DNA of 64,000 nt, from the NCBI RefSeq assembly GCF_000321225.1, contig NW_004450302.1:4946393-5010392 (forward strand), given 5' to 3'. Under the pieces are notes generated by a model. The model was given only the letters and a program-made list of their open reading frames with translations. It did not search any database and was not told the DNA's origin. Positions 22,346 through 34,435 of this stretch are shown here, one piece after another; position 1 is the stretch's first letter; every line of letters starts with the position of its first letter. Both the position numbers and the translations under genes were made by a program. Source of the stretch: Odobenus rosmarus divergens. Taxonomy: Eukaryota > Chordata > Mammalia > Carnivora > Odobenidae.

Positions 22346-23324
22346 GCAGACTCTGGAAAAAAAAATCACAACAAGAAAATTCTCAACTTTTTAAATAGAG
22401 TGGTGGGACAACAGTCAAAGTTTCTTAATGATAGAGGCCAGAGAAGAGTCTCTGTAATTGTACTTGGGACCTTTGCCTGATGAGTCAGATAATCAGGGCT
22501 CTGTAGAGTCCCTGAGTTCATTAATATTCTCCAGCTTTTCTCATTAGCACAAAGTAAGCACACTATTTTAATAACCACAATACTTCTTTTTGGGGTGATG
22601 CCACGGAAATTGCTTGGTCCATTGTTCCCTTTTAAAGCAGACTAAACAAAAGAAGTTTCTATAATTGTCATTCTGCCCTTCTCATCTTTAAAGGGAAGAC
22701 TTATACTTTCTGATTTCACAACTTGTTACGAGGGGGAGGCAGAGAGGGTCTCTGATCAAAGGCAATTGCATTGGCAGAGAATCCACCTCAGAAGTGTCAA
22801 TACCGAGCTTCAGGCCCTGGCTTCTCCTGGAAAGGCCCTGGCAAGACCCAGCAGGGCCCAAGAGGTCGACATTTGGGACCCACGGGCCTGAAGACCGGCT
22901 GGCTCAGAAGCCAGCCTGCCCCGGCCTGGGCCTCCTTCAAGGTCACATTGGACAGCATCCGGGGAGGTTCTCTGGGTGCATGGTGACCGATTGCAGGGTC
23001 CCCTTTGTTGCCCTCTAAATAACACGAGGAGTAGGGGTGGAAGAGCTTCGGAGTTCCGCATCAGTAGGACTCTGGGAGAGCACAGCAGGCCCGCAAGGAC
23101 CACGGGGTTGGAAGAAGGGTGGCTGTTCACTGAAGGAGGGAGTGGGGAGACCAGAAGGTGGGCGTGTGTCTCACTAAGGAACCCAGTTTATCATGGCCAC
23201 ATTCTTTGTGTTGGATTAAGGTCAAGTCCTGTTTGGCTTGGCATGGAAGCTCATGGACCTAGAGGCAGCCCACTGCCCTAATTCAGGGGTGATGTATGTA
23301 GGGTCTCGTGGGCTCTGGGGTTCC
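22346..23324. other. Intergenic, nothing recognised
   Basis: No gene or young repeat found. Confidence 0.45.
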
Positions 23325-23745
23325 AGTCAGGAATGGCCAAATGTAGAAAACAACCCAGACGTCCATCGACTGATGAAGAAATAAACAAAATGTAGTATAT
23401 ACAAACAACAGGATATTATTCAGGCATCAAAAGGACGAAATACGGAAATGTGCCACCATCTGGATGAACCTTGAAAACATGGCGCTAAGTGAAAGAAGCC
23501 AGGCACAAAGGACCAACATGGTACAGTTCCCTTTATAGGAAATATCTAGACTAGGCAAATCCATAGAGACAGAAGGCAGATTAGGGTTGCCAGGAGCCGG
23601 GGAGGGGGTACAGGGAGTGACTGGGTCTAGCTAACTCTGGTAGTCGCACAACATTGTGAATGTCCTTGATGCCACTGATTTGCACATTTTTCCACGGCTA
23701 ACATGGTAACACTTAGGTTAGATGTATTTTGGCACAATAAGAATA
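23325..23745 (+). mobile_element. L1 3' end (ORF2 terminus and 3' UTR)
   Basis: 'AGACGTCCATCGACTGATGA', 'TGGATGAACCTTGAAAACAT' and 'TGCCAGGAGCCGGGGAGGGG' are in L1 order. It is old and non-coding. Confidence 0.82.
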
Positions 23746-24174
23746 AAGAAGATAGGCCTTCTTCAGACAGACATGTGGGGGCTTAAAGCATCAAGTCTGG
23801 GATGAGGATGTGAGTGGGGCTCCAAATGGACTCCCTACCTGGGGGAGTTGTGGCACCACAATGCACCTGCCACAGGGCCTATCATTGGGCAAACGTGGGG
23901 TAGGGATGGCAGACTGCCATTGGCTAGGCCATCATATTTCCAGAAAGCCTCACATGAAGATTTGGGATGGTCTCTCTAAGCAAGGTTGTCCATGCAGAAG
24001 CAGAGAGGCACCGGCAGGACTGGAAGATTCTCGTACAGCCTCGAATTGCTGCTCTGTCCCTGAACCACAGCACCTGCTTGAATGAACACTGTTTCCAAGT
24101 CCTGTAACTATCTGTGCAGAGCACTGTTCTAGTGTAGGATAGTCTTAAGAGATTGAAGTCTGTAGTTCACCAGT

Positions 24175-24795
24175 GTGTGGTGGGCTGAATGAAGGGTCTC
24201 CAGGAAATCAAGTCCTAATCCTTGGAATGTGTAAATGTTACTTTCTATGGCACAGAACGTGATTAAGCTCAGGATTTTGAGGTGGGGAGATTATCCTGGA
24301 TTATCTCGGTGGGCCCTAAATACCACCACAGGTATTCCCATAAGAGGGAGGCAGGAGGAGATGTTACCCAAGAAGAGGAGGAGACCATGGGGCCACAGAG
24401 GCAGGTTGGGGTGATGCGTCTGGGGAGCTAGAAGCCAGCAGAAGCCAGAAGAGGCAAGAAATGGATTCTCCCCGGGCGCCTGGGTGGCTCAGTTGGTTAA
24501 GCGATTGCTTTTGGCTCAGGTCATGATCCTGGAGTCCCAGGATCGAGTCCCACATCGGGCTCCCTGCTCAGCGGGGAGTCTGCTTCTCCCTCTGACCCTC
24601 CCCCCTCTCGTGCTCTCTTTCTCTCTCTCAAATAAATAAAATCTTAAAAAAAAAAAAAAAGAAATGGATTCTCCCCTAGATCCTTGAGCAGTAAAAACTG
24701 ATTTCAGACTTCTGGCCTCTGGAGGGAGAGAAAAGAAGTTCTGTTGAATGAAGCCACCACGCTGTGGTCATTTGCTACAGCAGCGACAGGATGGT
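24175..24795 (+). mobile_element. ERVL-type LTR split by a can-SINE
   Basis: It starts TGTGGTGGGCTGAATGAAGG, contains 'GGGGAGATTATCCTGGATTA' and 'AAGAGGGAGGCAGGAGGAGA', and ends near 'GTCATTTGCTACAGCAGCGA'. The same family recurs at 27150-28230. The exact subfamily is not assigned. Confidence 0.7.
24474..24658 (+). mobile_element. can-SINE with perfect 18-bp target-site duplication
   Basis: AAGAAATGGATTCTCCCC is repeated exactly at 24456-24473 and 24659-24676. The poly(A) tail is long and uninterrupted, so the insertion is young. Confidence 0.97.
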
Positions 24796-25765
24796 CATAC
24801 AGTGGCACAGAATCATCATTCAGTCCTAACTAGCATAATATTCTGTCTTACTGGAAATGCAAAATTGATGCAATTTTGCTGCGAAAGTTCTGACATTTTG
24901 CATCCCTCAAAATAACATCAATTTTTATACTTTTGGGACAGAGAACTATTTCATTGCTTGCGTGTGTGTGCATCAAAAGTAATAATTTAAGAAATATAAC
25001 ATTCAAAATATGCCGTAGTTTTAGAAGGCTTGTTTTGGTATTCCTTGATTTTTAAAATAACAGACTGGAGCCCCTCTGAGAAGGGAGGTGGCCTTGGTCT
25101 CTTTGGGCCTCTTAGAGTCCTGCCTGGTCAAGACAAGTGCTCCCCCCAACCCAGGGTTCAGGTAGGACAAGGCTGTTGAGGGTAGAACAAATGGGAATTG
25201 AGAGACCAGGAAGGTGAGTCAAGGCTGGTGGTTTGGAATGGAGACTGTGAAATGCCTAGCTGTCCCAAGACTCCATGCAGTTATCCCGGTCCTGGGTTAT
25301 TCACAGAGCCTCTTCTCTTCCCAGCTGGTCACACTAAGCACAGAGCAGACCCTTAGCCTCCGGGCACTGACTTTTTTATAACCCAAACTTCACTATCTGC
25401 AGAGCTCCATTACTGTACTTCTGATGCTCTGGGCTGCTCTTCCTGGCCCATATGGATGAGTGCAGGAAATGTTTTCTCTCTCCCAGGCCCTGCTGTGCTT
25501 CCAGTGATGGGGCAGGAAGGTGTGGGGGGTGGGGGTGGGTTCTTTGCTTTGTTTCCACACCACTCCTAGCCACAGCAGGGGCTGCGAGGACCACCTTGAC
25601 TTTCCACTTGAGTGACAACTAAAAGTTCTTCCCGTTGTGCAGGGTGCCATCAACTCCAAGTTCACCCACCCACACGCCACCCACCTGGCAGCCAAGCTTA
25701 ACTATTTCATACCTGGTGTATACACCTGGAACCTCACTGTGATGTCAGAGCCAGGAAGGGGAGGT
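24796..25765. other. Intergenic, nothing recognised
   Basis: AT-rich to 25070, then ordinary unique sequence. Confidence 0.45.
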
Positions 25766-25977
25766 GGTGGATGCCTGGGTGGCTCAGTCGGTTAAGCATC
25801 TGACCCTTGGTTTTGGCTCAAGTCATGATCTCAGGGTCATGGGATCCAGCCCCACCTCGGGCTTCTGCTCAGCACAGAATCCGCTTGAGATTCTCTCTCT
25901 CCCTCTACCCCTCCTGCTGGTGCTTGCTCTCTTTCTTTCTCTAAAATAAAATAAATAAATCTTAAAAAAAAAAAAAT
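25766..25977 (+). mobile_element. can-SINE
   Basis: The head is GATGCCTGGGTGGCTCAGTC. The tail is AAAATAAATAAATC and poly(A). Confidence 0.95.
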
Positions 25978-25991
25978 GCCAGCATGGGGTG

Positions 25992-25997
<6 letters not shown>

Positions 25998-26035
<38 letters not shown>
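25998..26035. repeat. (GT)n microsatellite
   Basis: About 18 uninterrupted GT units directly downstream of the SINE. Confidence 0.97.
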
Positions 26036-26036
<1 letters not shown>

Positions 26037-26203
26037 TGGGGGCTGTAAACAGGGATCAGCAGCAGCTGCTACCAGAATGACAACCAACAGGGCCCCGAGG
26101 GCCACAGGTGGGGACTGACAGAGCAAAAGAGAGCAGAAGCCACCTGCAAGACAGAACCCGTGAGATGCCTGCCATGGGAAATACAAGCCCAGCTCCAGAG
26201 GGG

Positions 26204-26467
26204 CCAATCACGTGGAAGCCCGTGAGTCCAAGGCTGCTAATTCCAAGGCCTACGCCCCCGCCCCCCCAGGCCTCAGGCTGGTTGCTTGTCTCCTCTGCCC
26301 CACTCCCTTGTCTGCCATCTTGGACTCCTCCCCTGGGCTCACCAGACAGGCTCTGCAGGTTCATTGGCTGGAATGGCTTCACCCGCCCCTGCCTGACCAA
26401 TCATTTGGCAAGAGAAGTCACCTCGATTGCTTTGGACCAATTAAAATTCATGAGGGGTTGGGGGCGG
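26204..26467 (+). promoter_or_regulatory. CCAAT/E-box/GC-box cluster, possible promoter
   Basis: Four CCAAT boxes lie within 240 nt: 26204-26208, 26363-26367 (as ATTGG), 26397-26401 and 26437-26441. The first abuts a CACGTG E-box (26209-26214). CCGCCC is at 26383 and GGGGGCGG at 26460. This is a typical NF-Y/Sp1 arrangement, but there is no experimental support. Confidence 0.4.
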
Positions 26468-26497
26468 CTCGGCAGACCCCAGCCTCCCCTGCACATC

Positions 26498-26617
26498 ATG
26501 GCTGCTTGGACCAAACTGGGGTCTGGCCAGCCGGAAGACCCAGGCCCGGGAGGCGGTGGTCAGGCAGCAGTGTATGATGTGGAGAGAAAGTGGGTGGCCT
26601 GGGTGTTTAGAAACAAG
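26498..26617 (+). CDS. Candidate first coding exon of an unknown gene (speculative)
   Basis: The ATG at 26498 has A at -3 and G at +4 and lies about 30 nt after the promoter-like cluster. A 40-codon frame follows, beginning MAAWTKLGSGQPED and ending VAWVFRNK, and it stops exactly at AAG followed by GTAGGC, a good splice donor in phase 0. I recognise no family, and no matching second exon was located. The frame stays open on either side (26108-26653), so the exon could also be chance. An lncRNA first exon is an equal alternative. ANKRD40CL (LINC00483) lies in this general part of human 17q21.33, but I cannot show a link. Confidence 0.18.
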
Positions 26618-27149
26618 GTAGGCACTCCAAAGAAGGGTGGGGCTTGCCGCTGAGCCGGAATCCCTTGTTCACTGGGCGTCCCTTTGACCCCAGCTGACTG
26701 TGGCCTAAGGTGACAAGGGCTATGTTGATCGTCCTGTTCCAGATTATTCCAAGGACAGCGGGCCACTTATGCCCTCACTCAGTGCCACCGCTGAAAGTGG
26801 TTCTGAGGGAGCTTTGTGGAAACATGGCCACCACCATGGTAAGGCAGGGTTAGTAGAGTTTTGGGGGAAATGAGAGTGTGGCGGTGCTGCAGAAAGATGG
26901 AAGGGAAGGAGCCAAGGAGAATGGTCTCTTAGGACTGTGGGTTCCAAGCTGGAGGGTTTGAAGGCCAATGAGCGTCTCTACCGCCCAACCCAGAGGGGCC
27001 CCGGGAGATGCAGGGAGAAGACCAAGTCTCATGGCAGGAAGAGAAGGCATGCACAGTCTGCTGAATATTTCTGCAGGTTCGAGGGACTCTCAGATCCTAA
27101 CGGTGACCCCTGGAGACCATGCTTGGAAAACACCTTGAAGCCGGGGACC
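26618..27149. other. Intergenic, nothing recognised
   Basis: No repeat or conserved coding frame recognised. Confidence 0.45.
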
Positions 27150-27458
27150 TGCGTGTGGTTGACAGAATAATGTCTCCATGGACCCCCGAGATGTCCACGT
27201 CCTAATCCCCAGAACCCATGTGTATGTTATGTGGTAAAAGGACCTTTACAGATGGGATTAAGCTAAGGATCTCGAGATGAGGAGATTCTCCTGGATTACC
27301 CAGGTGGGCTCAGTGCGATCACAAAGATCCTTATAAGAGGGAGGCAGGTCAGAGACAAGATGTCACACCACTGGTGTGTGAGGAGGGAGGAGGGAGCCTT
27401 AAGCCAAGGAATGTAGGTGGCCTCTAGAAACAGCAAAAGAAAAGGAACAGATTCTTAC

Positions 27459-27914
27459 TGTATTCGTTTCCTGGGGCTGCTGTAACAAATCATCCCAACT
27501 CTGTGGCATAGAACAACAGAAATGTCTTCTCTTACAGTTCTGGAGGCCAGAAGTCGGAAATCACGGTGTTGAGATCAAGCCCCTCTGGAGGCTCTAAGGG
27601 AGCTTCCGGTCTCTGCTGTTTCCAGCTTCCGGTGACTGTGGACACTGATTTATGGCCACACGGTTCCAGTCTCTGCCTCTGTGCCCACAGTGCCTTCTCC
27701 CTTCTCTGTGTCTTCCTATCTGTGTGTCTCTTTTATAAGGATACATGGGATTGCACTTCCAAGAGAAGCTTTTCTCAAGGTCCTTAACTTAATCACGTGC
27801 ATTTCTGTAAAAGGTGCCTGCTATTCCCTCTTTTGCCGTATCTGGTTCTCTGTGTAGGTTCCGGGGGTTAGGACATGGACATCTCTTTTTAGGGGCACCA
27901 TCCAGCCTACTACA
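27459..27914 (-). mobile_element. MLT1-type solo LTR, antisense, nested
   Basis: 456 nt with TG...CA ends (TGTATTCGTTTCCTGGGGCT to CCAGCCTACTACA on the plus strand). It is flanked by CTTAC (27454-27458) and CTCAC (27915-27919), a plausible 5-bp duplication with one change. It contains 'TTACAGTTCTGGAGGCCAGA' and 'TTTATAAGGATACATGGGAT'. Confidence 0.85.
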
Positions 27915-28028
27915 CTCACTTAGAGACTCCAGAAGGAATCTCCTGCTGACACCCTGATTTTACTCCTTCCTTTAAGATTATTTTGGACTTCTGGTCTCCG
28001 GAATGGAAGGAGAGTAAGACTGTGTTGT

Positions 28029-28161
28029 GTATTTTTATTTTATTTTATTATTATTTTTTAAGCAGGCTCCACGCCGGCCTCGAACTTACAACCGTGAGAT
28101 CATGACCTGAGCCGAGCTCGAGAGTCGGACACGTAACCGACCGAGCCACCCAGGCGCCCCG
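28029..28161 (-). mobile_element. can-SINE, nested, with target-site duplication
   Basis: AGACTGTGTTGT (28017-28028) and AGTCTGTGTTGT (28162-28173) flank it. It is a short, older subtype resembling the one at 244-364. Confidence 0.88.
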
Positions 28162-28230
28162 AGTCTGTGTTGTTTAAAGGCAGGAGATTTGTAGTAATTT
28201 GTCAACAGCAACTACAGGAAATACGTGGGA

Positions 28231-29289
28231 CGTGAAAAGACACACTGTTGGGTGACATTAAGGCGGGACACTGCGCGGTGTTAGAGCGGGACCCTGTTGA
28301 TCCGACAGTCTGTGGGTGGGCTGCTCTGGCTGGGAGGCGCCCATGGAGGAGCCATGACAGAGGGGAGGCGGGTGAAGACGCACACCCTGGCCGGCTGCCG
28401 GCTTGTCACCCCCACCCCCCGGGCCTCCTTCATCCCCCCACCTCTTCCAGAAGAGATGTAAGGATGCCCTCCCCCTCCCCAGGTTCTATTCCTCTCTCCT
28501 CCTCCACCTTCCTCAATTCCCCCACAGCTCCCCAGGCCTCTGGGGGAGGACGACGGGCAAGACAAAGATAAACAGAGACAACATGGGCCACCGAGGAGCA
28601 CGTTAGGAGGTCCAAGGACTCTGAAGGATGCCCTGCTTCTCAGTGCCAGGGAAATAGGTCCCCGGGGGCAGACCTTCTCTTATGCACTCCTTCCCGGCCT
28701 GCATTCCCCATCCTGCCCCTGCTAACCTCCCCCGCCCCGGGGGGCTGTGGGGAGCGAGGCTCACTCCCTCAGGAGCAAGGAGTGTAGGCCCCGAGGCCTG
28801 GGCTCTGCCCCTTCCCACAGTGGTGGACCCGATGAGCAGAGTGCTCTTTGCCCCCCCCCCCCTGCCTTGAGTGCATCCTCCCACCTGCACCCAGCAGCCT
28901 GATCCCCCTCCCTGGGGAACGCACCCAAGTCACAGATTCCTTATGAAGGCACTCAAGGCTCAGCTTTCCCAAGAAAGTTGCCCCTGGGACCAGACTCGCT
29001 GACTGCACTGGACCATTTCCAGTTCAGGGGGAGGTTTTGAGGAGAGACACTCAATTTTGGAAGAGATGGATCCACCTCCTAGAGAGGAAGGGCCCGTGTG
29101 CTTCAGGGTGCCACGGGGTGCCAGGCGGAGCACAGCCAGCCACAGAAAAAGTCTCTGGTGTACCCATCCCACACGGGCACAGCTTGGCTTAAAGCAATGC
29201 TTCTGCAGGCTGTTAGGCAAATTATTTGTCCAACCCAAAGGCAGACAACTTTCATTTATTTAAAAATTCTTTCATGGCAGATTAGGGGG
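28231..29289. other. Intergenic, nothing recognised
   Basis: A run of about 13 C lies near 28851-28863. No gene is supported. Confidence 0.45.
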
Positions 29290-29480
29290 TGCCAAGAGCA
29301 TGGGGAGGCAGGGAATGGGGAGTGACAGCTTTGTAGGTACAAGGTTTCTGTTGGGAGAGATGAAAATGGAACTCAACAGAGACTGGTTGCACACTGGTAC
29401 TAAATGCCACTGAACTGTTCACTTTAAAATGTCTATTTTTTATGCTATGTGTGAATTTCATGTCAATTAAAAAAAAAATT
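29290..29480 (+). mobile_element. L1 3' UTR end
   Basis: 'CACTGAACTGTTCACTTTAA' then 'TGTGAATTTCATGTCAATTA' and an A-run are characteristic of the L1 3' terminus. Confidence 0.8.
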
Positions 29481-32400
29481 ATTCTTTTTCTTTTCCAACA
29501 AGAATTTGTCCCGCGTTGACTGTTCCATGTTCTGTTATGTGTCATGGAGACATATTGAGAGGAAGATACCTAAGATGCTGACCCCCACAGAGTGTAAGAT
29601 CTAGTGGAACATACAGACAAGAATAATACAGTAGTGCAGAACTTGGCACAAAGGAGGTGACCGATGAATATTTATTAAATAAAATATAAATGGATATGGG
29701 AGTGCATAGGAGATCTATGTAACCCAGTTTGAGGATCACAGAGGGCTTCCTGGAGGAAGTGGCATCTAAACCAAGACCTGACAGATGAGTAGGAGTTCGC
29801 TTGGCTGGGCTGTACGATGTGCAAATGTCCAGGGTGAGTGTGAGTGAGGCAGGTTCCAGGAATGGAGAAATATCCAGTAAGGCTTGGAACTACTTCTGGG
29901 GGAGGGGGTGAGGGCTGTGGCAGGAGGCTTGAGGAGTAGGTGGGAGCCAGCCGAGAGGCCTCAGAATTATGCTAACATTTGTATGCATAGCTTTCCTTCT
30001 GCCAACAGCACCTTGATTTTTTCCTTTCGGGAATGTATTTCTCCCCCATTCCCAGCCATGTAGTAGAATAATTAGAAAATGATTAGTCTTGAGTATTTAT
30101 TACCTTTATGCACGTCAAAGTCATTATAGACAGAGGAGAGAGAGAGAGAGGTGTTGGGGGTGAGAGGTGAGGACTGGTCATTAGCCATTTGCCAGCGTGC
30201 CACTGTCTGTACAGGTAGAAGACATTGCTCGAAACTGATATAAAGACCCATTTTGTACATCCTTCTGGGCTCCCTGAGTATCCCTTCCCAGCCGATGCCA
30301 GAGTTGTTTCTTGAATAAGGGGGAGTTCCAGCGCCCCCTTCCACCATGATGGACACAGTCACACTTGGGGTTTGTTGGGGATGGAAGCGTGGCAGTGTTC
30401 AACTCCAATCACAGTATTAGGGGAACTAAGCCAAGAAGTGCATCAGGGGCTCCATCTCTGCGAAACTGTTGGCAGAATGCTATTGAAAAGAGGAAAATCG
30501 ACAGAGCAGGAGTTGTGGGTGTCGGGAATGACTCTCTGGAAGAGGAATGTGTGGTCTGGGCGCAGGGCTGCTGTGACGTTCAGGATGGATGTTGCAGTGT
30601 GGCCAGGGCCTGGGGGACCAGGCGGGGGTCTTCACGGACCTTCTGGGAGAGACGCTGCAGAAGGAAGCCCGTGGGCGGGGGCTACGTTTCTGTGGCCTCC
30701 AACAAAGATGTTTTTTAGGATGGATTTGCCCTGGAGAGGGGAAGGCGATTTGTGAGTAAAATGCAGAGTTCCCAGGAAGCAATGTGACCTGCTGCTTCCT
30801 GACCATAGCTGTCCCCGCCTTCTCACTGATAAAGCTCGGATTGTTTCTCATGTCAGCAGTCCTAGGCTCCTGAGCTCCTTCCCAGTGGGGGAACCATGAT
30901 GTCTCACCCCTCGGGGCAGTGACTGATTTAGGCATGGGGCCTTTGGGATGGACTTTCTCCTCTTCTAGAAACAGCTGTTGAGGGAAACGCCCCGACGCTT
31001 TCTGGGTGTGTTGGTCTCTGTGGGGGGCTGGAACTGTTGAAGCTACTTTGTCACCATGAGGAGTCAAGGCAACATGGCGAGGGCAGGTGGCGTCCCATCA
31101 TATCCTTCATCCTGGAGCCGTCCCTGGGGGGCAGGGGATGGGAAGAGGCAAAGAGGCCTTGGGGTTCGTCAAGGGGAAGGCTGTGGTTCCTTCCGACAGT
31201 GATGCTGAGGGACCTCTGAGGAGCCAGAAAGAAGGTAAAGCGAGTCGAAGAACCACTCTTGGACAGGACAATGGTGTCATAAACCAGATGCATAACAAGG
31301 AGGACAGAGAGATGTGGATAAGCAACAGGTATCTTGGAAGCAACTTGGTAGTCACTTGACTAGAGAGAATGAAGCAGAGAGGAGCCACAGATTTCCCTTC
31401 AGTAAAGAACAAACTCCTCCTCAGCATGGACCAACCACACAGCCCTGTCCTCCACGGCTCCAGCCCATCTTTCCAGATACATCCTCCCCCCTGCTCATCT
31501 CCTTGGTCTCTAGAATCCAGTCAGTTGTGTGCATCTTTTGGTTTCTCACAGATTCCTCTGCCCTCTGCCCTCAGCCTGGAACACTCACCCATCACTTGCC
31601 AGACTCTGACTCACCTTTCGGCCTGCTTCCTCTGCAGTGCTCCGGACTGCCCTGGTCTGGTGTACCTGCCATCCTGGGCTTCCTCAGCTCCCCCTCCTCC
31701 GTGATGAACCTGAGTCTGTGGGGTCCAGCCTGCTGCACCCTCGCAGCTCTGCAAGTGCCATGGGGCCAGGGTCAGCTCCTGACAGCCCTACCACAGCCTC
31801 CTGGGAGGAGAGGGGGCTGCGGATTGAGTTCATCACTAATGGCCAATGATTCACTCAATCCTGCCCAAGTAATGAAATCCCCATCACCCCTCATCGCAGA
31901 TTATGGGGTGGGTAGGAGGTTCTGAGAGCTTCTGGTGGTGAACACATCATGGTGCTGGGAGGGTGGTGCCCTTGGTGAGGGCACAGAAATCCCTCCATAT
32001 CTTGCCCTGCGCATCTCTTCCATCTGATGGCTCCCGAGTTGTATTCTTGATAATAAACCAGGAATAGTAAGTGAACGGCTTTCCTGGGTTCCACTAGCTG
32101 TTCCAGCAAATTCTCAAATCTGGGGAGAGGGCTGTGGGAAACCCCTGAATTTACAGTTGGTCAGTCAGAGGTCCTGGTGGTCTAAGACTTGCGACCGGCA
32201 TCCGGAAGAGGGGCAGTTTTGGGACGGAGCCCTTACCCTGTGGGGTCTGAGGCGAACTCCAGGTACTTAGTATCAAAATCGAATTAAATTGCGGGACACC
32301 TAGCTCGTGGTGGAGAACTGGTTAGTGTGGGGACCCCCATACACATTTGGTGTCAGAAGTGTTTTCTGTGTAGCAACAGACCATAGTCATGGGTGACTGG

Positions 32401-32534
32401 AAGGCACGGTAGTGCCTCTTCTTCTGAGCGCCCAGGCTTCTGCCCTGGTTTGGGGAACCAGACCAATCCCCGGGCTGAACTCCTAAGCTTCTGAGCTGAC
32501 CAGTGGTGCCCAGCCCTTGGGGTTCTCACGGAAT
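29481..32534. other. Intergenic, ancient repeat fragments only
   Basis: 29640-29900 contains pieces ('GGCTTCCTGGAGGAAGTGGC') of an old unassigned mammalian repeat. The rest is unique-looking. No gene is supported. Confidence 0.4.
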
Positions 32535-32945
32535 CATGGGGTGTCCAAAAGTTGTGGTAAAATACGCATAACATAAAAGTTACCATTTTACCCCTGTGTA
32601 AAGTGTACAATTCAGTAGCATTTAGTACTTCACAGTATTGGGCAACCATCACCATTATCTGGGTCCAGAACATTTCCATCACCCCCGAAGAAAATTCCGT
32701 GCCCATTAGCAGTCACTCTCCATTCCTCCCAGCTCCTGGCAACCGCTAATCTGCTTTCTGTTTCTCAGCCTTTGTTCCAGACATTTTATATAAATGGAAT
32801 CATGTAGCACATGACCTTTGAGTCCAGCTTCTTTCACTTAGCATAATGCTTTTAAGGTCCACCCATGTTATAGCACGCATCACATTCTCGTGGTTGAGTG
32901 ATATTCCATTGCGTGGATAGACACCACATTTCTATATCTGTTCTG
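32535..32945 (-). mobile_element. L1 3' end
   Basis: 'GTAAAGTGTACAATTCAGTA', 'TGGCAACCGCTAATCTGCTT' and 'TTCTTTCACTTAGCATAATG' are in reverse L1 order, the same region of the element as at 4440-5050. Confidence 0.85.
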
Positions 32946-33883
32946 GAAGTCACTGGAAGGGAGAAGAATCTCCTTGGCAGGGCAGGTGTTTGTTGGGGAC
33001 TGGCGAATACAGCCAGGAGCACGAGGACCCTGGAAGAACCTTTGAACCCTGCCTTGTCTCCATCACTTAGACGACTTATTCAAGCCTCCCAGGGGTGAGA
33101 TGAGATCTCCTTGCCCACCAGGGGAGGCTGCCAGATCGGTGAGCTCTGTATGCTGTCTGCAGCATCCCTTCTGTGTCCACGTGAAGCTTCCCCACCCCAG
33201 CAGGGGGTGCTGGGACAAGTTTTGTTCTAGAAAGTTGGTTCCTACCTGGGCTACTGGTGGATCTCCATCCTGTAGTGGTTTTTTTTTTTTTTTTCCTCCT
33301 CAGTTTACTTCTCAAATATCTGAGTGATGGAAACTTTGCCCTTGGGGAGTGCCCGGCTGCTCCTCAGTTGTGGTCTGCAGCCAGTGGGAGTGTGCAAAAA
33401 GACCACTTCCCTATCCCGGTAGGATCAGGACAAGTTCTGCAAGGCCTTCAGGTGATTCTTATGTGTACCAGGCTTGGGATTCTCTGCAAGACCCTCCTTC
33501 AAGTTCATGCCCAGAGGAGGACCATGTACTTTCTGCAGAGAGTATAGGCATGCCTTCCAAATTATAGCTTCTAGGCTGAGAGCTCATGTCTCCTCTTTAT
33601 GAATCCAGCCAGGGAAACCAACCAGAGTGGTGCCTTATTCTGTGGGCTACACCTGTAAAATTTTATTCATCGATTCATTATTCAACAAAACTTTATGCCA
33701 GGCACCATGCTGGGTGTGGGAGATAGTGGTGACTAAGGCACGGTCCCTGCCTTCAAAGATCTTGAAGTCTGGTTGGGGAGACATGTAGTCACATTCCAGT
33801 GTGATGACTGAGACTGGCAGGATGAGCAGGATGGTTTCCCGGGTCAGGGAAACCTGAAGCAGAAAGCAGTGACACTTTTTCTT

Positions 33884-33915
33884 TTTCTTTCTTTCTTTTT
33901 TTTTTTTTTTTTGGA
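33884..33915. repeat. Polypyrimidine (CTTT)n/poly(T) tract
   Basis: A CTTTTTCTTTCTTTC-type run followed by about 20 T. 32946-33880 holds an old repeat piece at 33660-33800 and no gene. Confidence 0.85.
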
Positions 33916-34021
33916 GAGAAAGAAATTGAGAAACAGAGAACTACACCAATGCAGTCAAAGGCATTTTAGCTTTCTAGATTTTTTTCATTCATGATTCAAG
34001 AAATAAAAATGATCAATTTGG

Positions 34022-34113
34022 GGGTGCCTGGCTGGTTTAGTCAGTAGAGCATGCGACTTTTGATCTTAGGGTCATGAGTTCAAGCCCCATGTTAGGCATA
34101 GAGCTTCCTGGAA
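34022..34113 (+). mobile_element. can-SINE (short, older copy)
   Basis: The head is GGGTGCCTGGCTGGTTTAGT, followed by 'GGGTCATGAGTTCAAGCCCC' and an A-rich end. This is the last can-SINE before a gap that reaches 56926. Confidence 0.85.
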
Positions 34114-34435
34114 AAAAAGAATAATAAACTTGGTTCTGGACATGCTGTTAAGGTCTTAGGCCAGAGAGGAAATATCTTGCCTATTAGTCCATTATGGAAG
34201 ATTACCCGTAGATAAAAAGAAGAACTGTATGACCTCAGTGTTAGAAGAAGCTGTTGGACTCTGGAGTGGGTTGTAAGCTGAATCCACTTCCTGTATGAGA
34301 AGACATCTGGCTAGATGCCTTTGGGGAACCAAGAATGTTTCTGGATGTTTCAGGGTCTGCAGAGATGACTCTGAAGGCTCCTGGCGAGGACATGGTCATG
34401 AAGTCGTGGTGTGAAAGGTCACGTAGGCAAGTGGC

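Larger units (their letters stand above)
27150..28230 (+). mobile_element. ERVL-type LTR with two nested insertions
   Basis: It opens GTGGTTGACAGAATAATG, passes through 'GAGATGTCCACGTCCTAATC' and 'CTTATAAGAGGGAGGCAGGT', and ends near 'TTGTAGTAATTTGTCAACAG'. It is interrupted by an antisense LTR (27459-27914) and a can-SINE (28029-28161). Confidence 0.75.

Noticed and set aside
26498..26617. Assigning the candidate exon to ANKRD40CL or another named gene
   Set aside because: I could not recall a matching protein sequence, so no symbol was given.
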